Part shown: piece by piece, positions 1-11,448 of the stretch
Position numbering within the stretch: position 1 is the first letter of the stretch
Layout of the letters: the number at the start of each line of letters is the position of its first letter
DNA from: Hysterangium stoloniferum
Taxonomy: Eukaryota > Basidiomycota > Agaricomycetes > Hysterangiales > Hysterangiaceae
Direction: 5' to 3'
Length of the DNA stretch: 64,000 bases
NCBI GenBank assembly: GCA_015178975.1
Contig: WHVD01000052.1
Location: 248,001-312,000 of the forward strand
The notes under the pieces: model-generated
Database searches by the model: none
Seen by the model: the letters and a program-made list of their open reading frames with translations, nothing else
What the model was told of the DNA's origin: nothing
Translations under genes and position numbers: made by a program

Positions 1-136
1 TACAAGGATGGGAACAGATCAGGGAATAAGAACAAGAACAATAAACAAACAAATGAACATCAGTTACCAAATGTGGAACAAAGAAAGTGAGTTGGAATAT
101 CAGATATCTGATACTATCCGGAAATGGATCCTAACA
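1..136 (-). repeat. 3' end fragment of a family-1 LTR
   Basis: The segment ends in GGATCCTAACA and matches the right end of the LTR at 20001-20646, including the stretch just before the end. In both places the same non-LTR sequence follows, so this is the inner edge of an LTR still attached to element sequence. The minus orientation is inferred from the shared TATA-containing block in the other family-1 copies. CpG is scarce here, unlike the CpG-rich solo copy at 8180-8722, so this copy looks old. The LTR start lies outside the window. Confidence 0.6.
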
Positions 137-2850
137 CTATAATGACTAAGTGTGTGCATTTCCAGGAAAGCCATGGGTTCCAGGCAAGCCAGAACATTGG
201 CATAGAGGAGTTGACAAGGAGACCATGATATAGGCAGATAGAACTAGTGACATGGGGAAACCCCATGGGAGTTCTGGAGATGGGTAATCTGAGGGGCCTG
301 AGGATACATGACAAGGGTTACCTTGTCAGGAGGAAGGGGGTCAGGTTCTGGCAAGGTACTGGAAAGGTTTAGAAAGGATTCAGAAAGTCAGGGCAAGGCC
401 ACAGGCATATTTGGATATGTGATTGTAAGTTCCAACCTCTGAAAAGGTCCAGAAATCCAAAAATGTCTGAAAATCCAATAAGAGCTGAAAGTCCAAAAAG
501 GTCTGGAACAGGGTACCAAAGCTCCGAGGGATCTGAGCACACTGAAAATGTCAGAGCAGACAAACAGGGAAAAGGGGACAGGGGTGACAATAGTCCAAAG
601 ATGCCAAAATACAGAGGGTACAAGGCAGCACCAAAATAAAGGCCAACCAGCAGCACAGAAAGGTTCCAGAAAGGCCAGAAAGTGTCTGAATGGACCAGAA
701 GCTGTCCATGAGGGGCAACAGGGAATGCCAGAAAAGGACAGAAAATGCCTGAATAGGCTGAGAGTTGCCTGTGAGGGACAAAACATTGCCCAAAAGCAAG
801 GGGACAAGGAGGAGTTAGAGTGGTCACTGTAAATGGGCAGTGGACACTGAGAGGATCTGGTCGGAGAAGGAGGTGGTCCACAAGGAAAAGCTACAGGTGT
901 TCCAAGGACAGGTGGACCTTAAACCACAGGGAAAAACCATGGGGAAAAGCCATGGATATTCCGAGGGTGGGCAGGCCTTGTTCTAACTTTGAATGGGCTG
1001 TGTGCCACAAAACTGGGAAGTCCATATGTTCTGGGAATATGCTGCATGTGAACCGGAAAGTCCGGGAATTCCGGGAACTCTGGAGATTCTGGGAATATGC
1101 TGGATGAAACAGAGAAGTCCATGGGCTCTGAGAATACAATGGTGACATTAAGAAGTTTAAATAGGACTGCAAACATGCTGAAAGTCATAGGTCTAGGAGG
1201 TCCGGGGGTTCCGGGAATATGCTGTACACAAACCGGGAAGTCCAGGCTCCGAGAATGTACTGAATGAGCACCAGAAGTCTGGGTACCCTGAGGATACATG
1301 ACTGGCCAGAAGTTGGAATGCCCAAGGGCCGGAAAATGCCCAGATGACCCAGGAGTTGCCTGTAAAAGGCTACAATGTTGCCTAAAGGCAAGGAGAAGAA
1401 GATGGAGTCCTTGGCAGGATTGCCACAGAACTGGAGGAGGAGCCAACAACATCCCAAGAGGTGGATGACTTAGAGGACGAGTCATCTATGTAAGGGCCTA
1501 TAGAGTCTATGGACTCCATGGAGAACAGCAAGTTGGAGAGGTCCATGGGACCCGAGGAGGTAAGTGCCCTTATGGAAAAGAGCAGAAAGGCAAGGGAGTT
1601 GGGGTCCTGTGGAGTCCAGGTCATAACAAATGAGGTCTGAAAGGACAGAGGGCTGAAAGGACAGATACTTGACTCATCTGTTACTAGGTCAACTGAGAGT
1701 CAAAGTGTGCTGTGTAAGTGCTAGAAAGGCAAAGAGAGACATAGGGTGAACTAGGAATTATGAAGTGAATCCAAAATTATAGGGACTAGAGTAATAACAG
1801 GATAGGTGTTACCCCCCCTTTTAATGTAGACATCCCAATGTCTACACCATAGTAGTGAGGTAAGGGCTAGGTGGGCTGGATGGTCAAAAATGGTCAAGAA
1901 AAAAACTAAACTGAATGTTATTTCGGAGTCCGAGGATTTTCTGAAGATCCGGAGAGATTGGAAAATCCGGAAATCTGAAATTGAGTCAAAACATTGGTGC
2001 CAAAAGACCAAGAATGCTAAAAAGGTTGAAATGGCACAAGTGGCCATACATATATGTATGCTAAAAAGGCCACATAAAAACAATCATGGCAAGCAGGAAA
2101 ACTCAACAAAGAGCTAAAATTCGGAGCATCTGAGGATTCCAGAAAATTTGAGGATTTTGGAATGTCCAGCAATTCTGGAAAGTCCAAGGGTTCCAGAAAG
2201 TCTGAGGATTCTGGAAAGTCTGAAAATTCACAGAAGCTGAAAATGCCAAAAGAAAAGGCAGAGGATGCCAAAAGGCTAGGATTTCCTGAAGGCAAAAGTT
2301 GCCTGAAAGGTTGGATTAAAATGATCTTGGAAAGCAAACACTCAACAGATAATTGGGAATGGAAAGGTCCAAGGATGTTGGAAAGTCCAGGGATTCCAGA
2401 ATGTTCAAGGGTTCCGGAAAGTCTGATGGTTCTGGGAGGTCCAAGGATTCCAGAAAGTCCGAGAATTCACAAAATCTGATGTTGAGTGAAATGGTTGAAT
2501 GTGCTGAAAAGGACCAGAGATGCCAAAAAAAGGCCAAAATTTTGCCTGGAAGGGCCATGGGTTGCCTGAAGGCTGGAAATGCCTGAAAGGTTCAGAGCAG
2601 ACAAATGCAATCAAATGAGAGGCATTGGATGGTTTGGAAAATTTACTGCTCAATACCCGGAAATCAACAGATTTATAGTGGGTGAGACAATGGTATCCAA
2701 ACACAAACAAGCAACTTGTCTAACTGCTAGTGATGTCGAGATTTGTTCCACAAGGGAAACAAATAAATGTCCTTCAGGAATGCTGAGAGGAACTGGAAAG
2801 GAAATAGCAGTTTGGAGTGTATCCAGGTTGTGAAAGCTGACAATCATACA
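137..2850. mobile_element. Decayed internal region of a family-1 LTR element, with degenerate tandem repeats
   Basis: The first ~250 bp resemble the sequence to the right of the LTR at 20647-20890. The rest is dominated by a degenerate short repeat built on TTCCGGAAAGTCCGAG-like units (about 420-720, 1010-1260, 1920-2480). On the plus strand near 1395-1620 there is an acidic coding-like run (EEEPTTSQEVDDLEDESSM, then a stop). About 1733-1800 resembles 14757-14830, the region beyond the chromodomain of gypsy B. No intact gag or pol domain is visible. By analogy with gypsy B and C the plus-strand acidic stretch may be what is left of an antisense accessory frame; this is a weak inference. Confidence 0.45.
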
Positions 2851-4255
2851 GGGGCTGCAAGAATCTTCCTAACTTAGAGTTCTGGAGGAAAGTATTTTGG
2901 GAGTAGCTTCAGTCACACATCACGGACCCTTCTGAGATTTAAGCTAGTTACATGTTTGTCATGCATCACAGTAACTCACACTAGAGGGACCCCAAGATCT
3001 TTGGAGTTGGACAACATTCAGAAAATCTTGATATTTGGCCAAATTTTCTAAGCATTTTTTGAACTCAAAAACTGTTTGAAAATTTTAAGTTTTAGTAGGT
3101 TTTTCTGAGATCAAAAATTGTATCTAAAAACTTTAAAATTTGCATCAGGAAATTCTGAGGAAATATTGTTAGAAATAGTCTATTTTTGATGGATGGTCTG
3201 AATAAGTGTTAGGATCCCCATTGTTTTGGACCCCTGCAACCTGTTTTGGACTCACACCACCACCCATGAGGCCCCCAACACTTGTTTTCATTATAATTTT
3301 GACCCTTTTAGCCTTCCATTCTATCTCTGTCCCACTCCCCCATCATCATCTCCCTGGATACATCTCACTTGCCACCTCAGACCTTTTGAGTATTGTTTAG
3401 TACTTTACATTTAGTCTCCCCACCTTGTCATTGATTTCCTATAATCCATTTCACACTTCACTTCTTTGATTGGCTCTCTGGTCATCTGTCTCATTGTAAT
3501 ATAAAATCTTCTTCATGTACGCTACAATTCTTCAGTTCAAAAATCAACTTAGATTACCCTCTACTGTAAGGGGACATTCTATGTCTTGTCTCTTGGTTTT
3601 TGTCATGTCTATACTTACTAACCCTCAGAGGTTATTTTATATTGTTTCCTTTATTTTTCTCACATTTTTCAGAGGACTGTTCCATCCTCTAGGAATATTC
3701 TAGGATAGAGTAGATAGTTATGGACCATTGAGGGTAAGCTGTCATTCTATTTTTAGACACCCCCATGTTTCGGAACATCTAGCAGAGGCACCTCCTTATC
3801 CTTTTCTCTCTGGATATCCCTCTGTTAGGTGAGTAGTCCTTATCCATATCTAGTAGCTACCTAATATACTCTGGATATCCCTCTGTTAGTTGGTCTAGTG
3901 TGAGTACCACAGGCTCTACTGAGGTGGCCCTTACATCTACTGGTTCTCAGTCTCTTTCCTTCCTTCTCACCTTCTCAATACTCTTGAAGGTGTTCTTCAG
4001 CAAGCTGTGAACTCTTACCTTATGACTCTTAGTATTTCAGCCCACTGGTTGTGAAGAATTGTAGAAGTTCTGACCACTCAATATACAAAGAATATTGACT
4101 ATCAAAGTACAATATCTATATAAATGAATTTTGCTTGGTGGGTTGTGGGTGCAAATAGGCACTGTAGGGCACCTGATTTGGTGAGGGCATGGAGCATCTG
4201 AATTGTCCCCGATTAAGCCCAGAAACCAAAAATGGTGAATCATACTAATTGGCAA
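2851..4255. other. AT-rich repeat-derived sequence without a recognisable gene
   Basis: No open frame with a recognisable domain was found. A possible LTR start (TGTTAGGATCCCC) lies at 3207 and resembles the start of family-1 LTRs in sense orientation, followed by pyrimidine-rich sequence to about 3710. I could not find a matching TAACA end or a target duplication. A 30-bp phrase around CTCTGGATATCCCTCTGTTAG occurs twice (about 3807 and 3870). Confidence 0.3.
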
Positions 4256-4545
4256 GTTGTCCCAAAGAGTGTTATTAGTCAGCATGGGTGCATTTGTGCA
4301 CTTGCAGGAGTATTTCATCATGCATGCTGTGGAAGCATTTTGGCATCACAGGACTATTCTATGACTGTGTGGGAGCATTTGTGATGCCACAGGAGTATTT
4401 TGTGATGCATGCAGAAGTATTTTGTAACACATGGAGGTATTTTTACATGGGTGGGAGTATTGTGTCACATGTGCAGGAGTATTTTGTGATGCCATGGGAG
4501 TATTTCTCAAATGTGCAGAACCATTTCACATGCCCCTAATGGACA
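4256..4545. repeat. Degenerate minisatellite, about 30-bp unit
   Basis: Variants of GCAGGAGTATTTTGTGATGC recur about nine times (for example near 4303, 4388, 4410 and 4475). Units differ by substitutions and small length changes. Short frames on either strand reflect the repeat and are not genes. Confidence 0.6.
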
Positions 4546-4729
4546 CATTTCCCATAGCTCTCCCAGTGGAAGTTCCCAACCCTTCACATAAGCACATGCT
4601 GTTCATGAAAGCATTTCCCACATCCTTCACAGAAGCATTTCCTACACCCTTCATGGAGGCATTTTGATGCCAGTTCCCTGGAGATGGATTGCATATCCCT
4701 GGGGGAGGTCTATAAGGAATTTCTGGGAA

Positions 4730-5085
4730 AATCACAATAAAATCAGAGAATAAGGAAAATAAAATACAATAAATGAAAATAAAATGTTTAAAAATAAAAT
4801 AAAATTGAATAAATTGAAATACATTATGATAAATCAAGAAGAAATAACAATAAATCAACATAAAATAAAATAAATCCAAATAAAATACAATAAATTGAAA
4901 TACATTATGATAAATCAAGAAGAAATAACAATAAATCAACATAAAATAAAATAAATCCAAATAAAATACAATAAATCCAAATACAATATAATAAATCCAA
5001 ATAAAATACAATAAATCAGAATAAAATATAGGAAGTCAATAAAATACAATAAATGAAAATAAAATATATTGAATTAAAATAAATG
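4730..5085. repeat. AT-rich tandem repeat with an 81-bp duplication
   Basis: The segment is built from AAATAAAATACAATAAATC-like words. On top of this short period, an 81-bp block starting at 4808 is repeated almost exactly at 4889, which suggests a recent slippage or unequal-exchange event. The minus-strand 161-aa frame across it is only repeated Phe/Tyr/Ile words. Confidence 0.75.
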
Positions 5086-5124
5086 AATCAGGTGACCACA
5101 GTAGTTACTTGCAAGTGACAGTCA

Positions 5125-5660
5125 ATTTAACCATTGGAACTGTTGTTCCTTTTGTAACCTTTATTCCTTTTGTACTCTTTAGTCCTATTGTAACCTTTAT
5201 TCCTTTTGGAATCTTTATTCCTTTTGACTGATGTTCCTATTGTAACTGTTGTTCCTTTTGTAGCTATTCTTCCCTTTTGTAACCTTGATTCCTTTTGTAA
5301 CCTTTATTTCTGTTCTAACTGTTGTTCCTTTTGTGACCTTTGATCCCTTTTGTGACCTTTGGTTTCTTTTGTGACCTTTGTTTTCTTTTGTCACCGTTGA
5401 TTTCTTTTGTAACTGTTGATTTCTTTTGTAACTGTTGATTTCTTTTGTAACTGTTGATTTCTTTTGTAACTGTTGATTTCTTTTGTAACCTTTTTTCCCT
5501 TCCTTTGTGACCAGTATTTTCTTTATAAAGGGTGTTTCCGTTGTAATGGGTGTTTCCGTTGTAACGGGTGTTTCCATTCTAATGTGACTTTCCATTCTAA
5601 CGTGACTTTCCATTCTAACATGACTTTCCATTCTAATATGACTTTCCATTTTAGCAGTTT
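5125..5660. repeat. Compound minisatellite (19-bp and 18-bp units)
   Basis: Three related arrays follow one another. From 5125 to about 5400 there are variable units of the type CTTTTGTAACCTTTATTCC. From about 5400 to 5495 there are near-identical 19-bp units (TTTTGTAACTGTTGATTTC). From 5530 to 5655 there are 18-bp units (GGGTGTTTCCGTTGTAAT, then GTGACTTTCCATTCTAAC). The 144-aa minus-strand frame (MESHVR repeats) results from the repeat and shows no domain. Confidence 0.75.
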
Positions 5661-5731
5661 CCCTTTTAAAACACTGGACCTTGGAAATGCTTAAGAGTTA
5701 TCAATGCAGGGGGGTTTGGGGGCTTCCCCCC

Positions 5732-7028
5732 TGTAATGTATTCAGGGGATTCTCTCAGATAGCTCAATATATGCTATAGTGTCACAGAGCTTCAACAATA
5801 AAACAAGCAAAGGTCCAGTAATTTAAATACTGATAGATTAATGAGCTGCGCTATGAAGCTTAAACAACTCAAATCAATGCTTATTTTGATTATTGAAAGG
5901 TTCAATAGAACTGTGTATGACTCTTTTAGCAAATAAAAGAACTACTCCTTGAGAATAGGGGCTGGAAGCTAAATATATGCACAGTAACTTGGCAGAGACT
6001 TGATATAAGAGCTTCGGATTCTTGTATGCTTATTTGTAACTATTAATAGTTATTTAACAAGGTGTTAAATAATTTATTAATAGAGAAAATAATATGTATT
6101 GGATTATCTGAGTGCTTGTACTTGATTAATTCAATAAACTTAGGGCTGGGCCTTGAGTAATCTAGTATTGGCAGGGATTTCAGTAAGGATACTTAGATAC
6201 TTATTAGGTTTATTATCTAATTAATAAGCCTAAAGGGTAGCTGTGAGGCTGGGGGAACTTAGATGATTAGCTAAGTCCAAGAGTTGCTGACAAAGATTCA
6301 AGATGCTGCAAGTGTAGGTGCTTGCAGTTAGTGTATCAGACTAAGGCTATTATTGTCCTTAGGATGATGAGGTAAGGTTCTGTGCTGTACTGTAAAATAT
6401 GTGTGTGATAGATGATTTTATTGGAAACTTAGCCCTCCTTATATACATTTTGATAACTCAATGATTAGCTAACTATTTAGTTTATGAGGTCATTAGTTAG
6501 ATCATAATGACCTCATATTCTACTCATTATTTACCCTTTATTTATCATGTGATTCCCTTCTCTGAGACAAGGGTTCTAACCTCTTGCTTGAACATGAAGG
6601 TTCAAGGCCGCGGTCCCGGGACGAAGCAAACGATGAGTCGGCGGAATCTAATAATGACTCGGGTAGTCACATTCGTGACTTGTGTGACTCGGGTAGTCAC
6701 ATCCGTGACCTGTGTGACATCCCGACACCGGAGGCTTATCTAATAAGTCACATGACTTCAAAAATGCGCAAACTGGGCTGCAGCAAGGTGCTGAAAGGTA
6801 ATAACTAAGTAAATAAAATATAAATAATTAGTTAAAAATTATAATAATTTAATTAAGTAATAATAGCATAATATGAGTCCATATATGCTATTATTTATGT
6901 GAAGTTAAAAGGAATAAGGCCTATTTTTCACAATAAACATAGTAAAAATACAATAAAAATTCGAGAAAATATTAAGTAATTCAAAAGAAAATTAAGAGAA
7001 CATTATGAGATAATGATGATACCTCACA
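5732..7028. repeat. Solo LTR, family 3, copy A (1297 bp)
   Basis: It starts TGTAATG and ends CCTCACA, and is flanked by runs of six C on both sides, consistent with a 5-bp duplication CCCCC. It carries no coding sequence. It is homologous over its whole length to the composite copy at 7758-10368. It serves as the empty-site reference that proves two LTR insertions in copy B. It contains a 30-bp tandem duplication near 6657-6716 (GACTCGGGTAGTCACATTCG core) that is single in copy B. No internal retroelement with this LTR is in the window, so the assignment as an LTR rests on TG...CA ends and the target duplications. Confidence 0.7.
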
Positions 7029-7033
7029 CCCCC

Positions 7034-7437
7034 CAACAAGCTGGAGCCCACAGTGAAGTTGTGGGGCAGGTCACAAAGTGACCACCCCACAGTGTAGCAA
7101 GGGTTCCCAGGCTTGTCATATAAGTTAATTCACATTGATGGGTCCATGGGTATTGTTGCTGAGTCATAAAATGGAAGCACCTGTGAGTGAAGTGAGCAGT
7201 ATATTCCCATGGTCTGTATGTGAGTGCAGCAAGCCTAGGTTTTCCCACAGTCTGTATCTGTGAGCAAAGTGAGCCTTGGTTTTCCCATGCCCACAATGGC
7301 ACACTGGTTACATTGTTGGCACATGCATTCCCAGGCATGACCCATCACATTCGTGACATACTGCACTTGGTCATGTGATGCACCATTCATGTGTTTCATC
7401 ACATAATGCACTAGTCATGTGATGCATTGCCTCATTC
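7034..7437. other. CpG-poor repeat flank, no gene
   Basis: This is G/T-rich sequence between two solo LTRs, with repeated words around GTCATGTGATGCA (about 7368-7430). Nothing coding is recognised. The uninserted joint at 5706-5731/7029-7050 would read as a G-run/C-run hairpin (TTTGGGGGCTTCCCCC). Confidence 0.4.
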
Positions 7438-8179
7438 TGTTAGGACCAGAAAACCCACAAGGCTCCGGACCCCATCCTATATGCACCAACTCTCTATACC
7501 CACCAGGTTACAGCTATCTGGAAAATTCACCAGCATCTGGACCATGCCTTGTATGCACCTGACCCTCTATATGGTACCCAAGTACAGTCACAACCAGAGT
7601 GCCCACTGGGACCACACATGTCACACCTGTCTATATCCATCTCTGTCTTGCACACCAGTTACTGGACTCAGCCCAGACAACCCATCAGCTCTCTAACTGA
7701 GCCCCATTCCCATTATGGTCAAATGACCTGTCATGTTTTGGACCCCACTCCCATTCCTGTAATGTATTCAGGGGTTTCTCTTAGATAGCTCAATATATGT
7801 ATGCTATAGTGTCACAGAGCTTCAACAATAAAACAAGCAAAGGTCCAGTAATTTAAATACTGATAGATTAATGAGCTGCACTATTTTAAGCTTAAACAAC
7901 TCAAATCAATGCTTATTTTGATTATTGAAAGGTTCAATAGAACAATATATGACTCTTTTAGCAAATAAAAGAACTATTCCTTGAGAATAGGGGCTAGAAG
8001 CTGAATATATGCACAGTAACTTAGCAGAGACTTGATATAAAGCTTCGGATTCTTGTATGCTTATTTGTAACTATTAATAGTTATTTAACAAGGTGTTAAA
8101 TAATTTATTAATAGAGAAACTAATGTGTGTTGGATTATTTGAGTGCTTGTACTTGAATAACCTAGTATTGGCAGGGATT

Positions 8180-8722
8180 TGTTAAGTGCCGTGTCGGGAA
8201 CTTATTCCGGAACTATCGGGAAGTCACCGGGAAGTCGGAAACTATTAGATAGGGTCAGGACGTCGGCTTCAGCTTATGTGCTGCGCCTCTACGCAAACGC
8301 TCAAAGTCCTTAATTTCGGAAGTAAAGATTATGATGGAAGATATGGATATTCAGAGTTCCGTAGAGTTCCGAATATCGAGCGTACAGAAAGACGGGAGGA
8401 GGAATAAGAAACTAAGTCGATATCAGATCTAAGGTAAAGTACAATTCGCGGAAACTAATATAAGTCTACTCATTATTGTACTACAAACTAAGACCATAAT
8501 AAGATGGAAACGGAAATGTTCCTTTAAACAGAAATACAATAAGACATATTAGGAAGACAATATTCCGAAACGGGAATATAACAACAAACGAGTGAATACT
8601 TGTCAACGGACAAATTACCAAATACGGAACAAAGGAAGAATGCGGATGATATGGTAACTATGATGTTCCGTAGTCGGAGATCGGAAGTCGGATATTGAAA
8701 CATCCGGGAACGGGTCGTAACA
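8180..8722 (-). repeat. Solo LTR, family 1 (543 bp), with GGATT target duplication
   Basis: It starts TGTTAAG and ends GTAACA, with GGATT at 8175-8179 and 8723-8727. Copy A has the uninserted site (GCAGGGATTTCAGTAAGG), so the boundaries are exact. It is rich in CpG, unlike the decayed relatives at 1-136 and 20001-20646, which suggests a later insertion. The conserved TATA-containing block is on the minus strand near 8266-8290. Confidence 0.9.
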
Positions 8723-8983
8723 GGATTTCAGTAAGGATACTTATTTTACATTTACTATGTATTTAGTAAGCCTAAGGGTAGCTGTGAGGCTGGGGGAACT
8801 TAGATGATTAGCTAAGTTCAAGAGTTGCTGACAAAGATTCGAGATCCTGCAAGTGTAGGTGCTTGCAGTTAGTGTATCAGACTAAGGCTATTATTGTCCT
8901 TAGGATGATTAGATAAGCTTCTGAGCTGTGCAGTAAAATATGTGTGTGATAGATTATTTAATTGGAAACTTGGCCCTCCTTAT

Positions 8984-9812
8984 TGTTATGACCGGAATTC
9001 CCACTGGACTCCAGGCACTAACTTATACATATGCACCCACACCCTATACACACCAATTGTCAGTTTACCGGAATTCCCACTGGACTCCATATGTCAGACT
9101 TGTCTACATTCGACTTCGTTATGTTGTGTATCAGTCACCAGAATACCCACTGGACTCCGTCCTGTCTATGTCTGACCTCGTCCCATGCATCAGTCACTGG
9201 ACCCCCCTCGGAAAACCCGTCATCCCTCTAACAGAGCCCCGTTCCTGTTTTAGTCAAATGACCTGTCACAATTCGGACTCCACTCCCACTCTGTTTCCCA
9301 TTATGGTTTATGATTTGTCATGATTCAGACTCCACTCTGTTCCATCCCGTTCCTAACACCAAATTTGGTGTTTACTATTCTCGTTTTATGTTTTGCTAGT
9401 TTCATTTCATTATTACTGGATTTGGTATGTCATTCATTCCACAATCTATATAGTCTGGCAGATGTTGTATGTACATACAATCCAGTCAGAAAATCAGCTT
9501 AGATTCCCCCCAGTAATCTAATACATTTTCCACTCTAAACTCCTACTTGAATTACACCGCTCATGCTAGTCGGAGCCCACGGGCTACAGCGCATCTATCT
9601 CTTATTCATCTCGACTCACAACCTCTGAACTCACAACCTCTGACCTACAACCCCTCAACCCATGAACCCCGCCCGGACTCCCTGGGATTCCCATCCACCT
9701 GTCTGAAATTGGACAACATGATCTCGTGAGGGTGCAGCCTATAAGCTGAAGCCAAGTCCTACTGGATATCCCATGGGTTTCTCCAGAAACCCACTGTGTA
9801 CGTACCCTAACA
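8984..9812 (+). repeat. Solo LTR, family 2 (829 bp), with CTTAT target duplication
   Basis: It starts TGTTATGACC and ends ACCCTAACA, with CTTAT at 8979-8983 and 9813-9817. The uninserted sequence in copy A (CCCTCCTTATATACATTTTG) confirms both edges. The promoter block GCAGCCTATAAGCTGAAGCC lies at about 9735. The small frames inside (for example 8940-9323) have no domain and come from repeated words. Confidence 0.9.
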
Positions 9813-10809
9813 CTTATATACATTTTGATAACTAAATATTTAACTATTTATTTATTTTATGAGGTCATTATTTAGGTCATAATGACCTCATATTCTACTT
9901 ATTTTTTACCCTTTATTTACCATGTGATTCCCCTCTGAGACAAGGGTTCCAACCTTTGGCTTGAACATGAAGGTTCAAGGCCGCGGTCCTGGGACGGAAG
10001 CAATTGATGAGTTGGGGGAATCAAATAATGACTCGAGTAGTCACATCTGTCACTTGTGTGATATCCCGACACCGGAGGCTTATCTAATACGTCACATGAC
10101 TCCAAAAATGTGCACATTGGAGCAAGCAATGTGCCAAAAGGCAATAACTAAGTAAATAAAATATAAATTATTAGTTATAAATTATAATAAATTAACTAAG
10201 ATATAATAGCATAATATGAGCTCATATATGCTATTATTATGCGAAGTTAAAAGGAACTAAGCCTTATATTTCACAATAGAATATAATAAAAATACAACAA
10301 ATTCGAGAAATATTACATAATTCAGAGAAAATTAAGAGAACTTTATGAGATAAAGCTGATACCTCACAATTCTGTTCCATCCCTAACACCTAGTTTGGTG
10401 TTTACTCATCTTGTTCCATGATTGCTTTGTTTGATCTTCATTATTACCAGATTTGGTATTGCATACATTCCACAGTCTATATAGTCTAGCTAATGTTGTA
10501 CATAAAATCCAGTAAGAAATTTGACTAAGTTCTCCCCCAGTAACATAGCATATATCCTGCTCCATCCCCATCTCTCATCTTCGTAACACAACAGTATTGA
10601 CCTTGTTGCAGCCCATGGGCTTTCTGACTGGTCTCCCAACCTATCAACCTATCGACTACTCCTGGACTACCCAGGTTTTTCATCCACCTGTTTGAAATTG
10701 GACACCATGATCTCGCAAGGGTGCAGCCTATATGCTGAAGCCAAGGCCTACTGGATTATCCATGGGTTTCTCCGGAAACCCTCCATGAGCCTGCACATCC
10801 CTTAAAACA

Positions 10810-11448
10810 CTCATTGTGTGACTAATACATTACATCACAAACATGTACATACAAACACATACACCCATTCATACACGTGTAAAGGTGCCAGACACAACTC
10901 ATGCACCACCTCACTCACATTGCACGACTGGGTGCATTACCTCACAAACATGCCCATTTGTGTGTGTGTGGGGTTATGCAGGTGTTGCCAAATGCCCACC
11001 AGGCATGTTATCTCTGAGGGGTCCATTATGTCTGTCAGTCCACATACAAGTGGCAGTGTGAGCCCATGTATTATTGCAAGGCTCTAAGGGTGTTAAAAAA
11101 ATTACAATAAATTTCAGAAGAATTAAAATAAATACCCAGAAAATATACTAAAATTATGGGAAATAGAAGTCAATTAAATGAATATCAGTAAACCTGTAAA
11201 TCCAATCAAATTCCAGTAAATTTCAGTAAATTTTAATTAAATCCAATCAAATTCCAATTAAGCTCAAGTAAATTCCAGTAAATTCAATTAAACAACATGG
11301 TTAAACTGTTCTATTCCTGACCATTCTGTTACATCCTTTGTGGACCATTATTCCATTCTCATTGATATTTTGAAAAGATTTTAAATACATAAATGTACAG
11401 CACCCAGTGTAATTTCCAGAGGCTTGGGATACTAAGAGTTACATGTAT
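10810..11448. other. Repeat-derived intergenic sequence, no gene
   Basis: A CA-rich stretch (10840-10940) is followed by AT-rich short repeats of AATTCCAGTAAATTTCAG type (about 11100-11300). No coding sequence is recognised. Confidence 0.35.

Larger units (their letters stand above)
7758..10368. repeat. Solo LTR, family 3, copy B, carrying two nested LTRs
   Basis: It starts TGTAATG, ends CCTCACA, and is flanked by ATTCC and ATTCT (a 5-bp duplication with one change). With 8180-8722 and 8984-9812 and one copy of each duplicated target removed, about 1229 bp remain that align with copy A (1297 bp). It lacks about 40 bp of copy A before the CTAGTATTGG word. It was inserted in the family-2 LTR 7438-10809. 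Confidence 0.75.
7438..10809 (+). repeat. Solo LTR, family 2, outermost shell of a nested stack
   Basis: It starts TGTTAGGACC and ends CTTAAAACA. Without the family-3 insertion at 7758-10368 and its duplicated target it is about 756 bp, which fits the other family-2 LTRs (752, 726 and 829 bp). Its promoter block (GCAGCCTATATGCTGAAGCC) is at about 10724. Right flank CTCAT is found on the left as CTCAT followed by two extra bases, so the target duplication is probable but imperfect. The two halves join at ATTC/TGTTCC, as in the intact copy at 8984-9812. Confidence 0.7.

Noticed and set aside
4526..5011. 161-aa minus-strand frame rich in Tyr, Phe and Ile
   Set aside because: It is produced by the AT-rich tandem repeat and is not a membrane-protein gene.
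5215..5649. 144-aa minus-strand frame with MESHVR and KRNQQLQKKSTVT repeats
   Set aside because: It coincides exactly with the minisatellite periods and has no start context or flanking exons.
5400..5660. Possible CRISPR-like array of regular short repeats
   Set aside because: Units are directly adjacent without unique spacers, and the genome is fungal.
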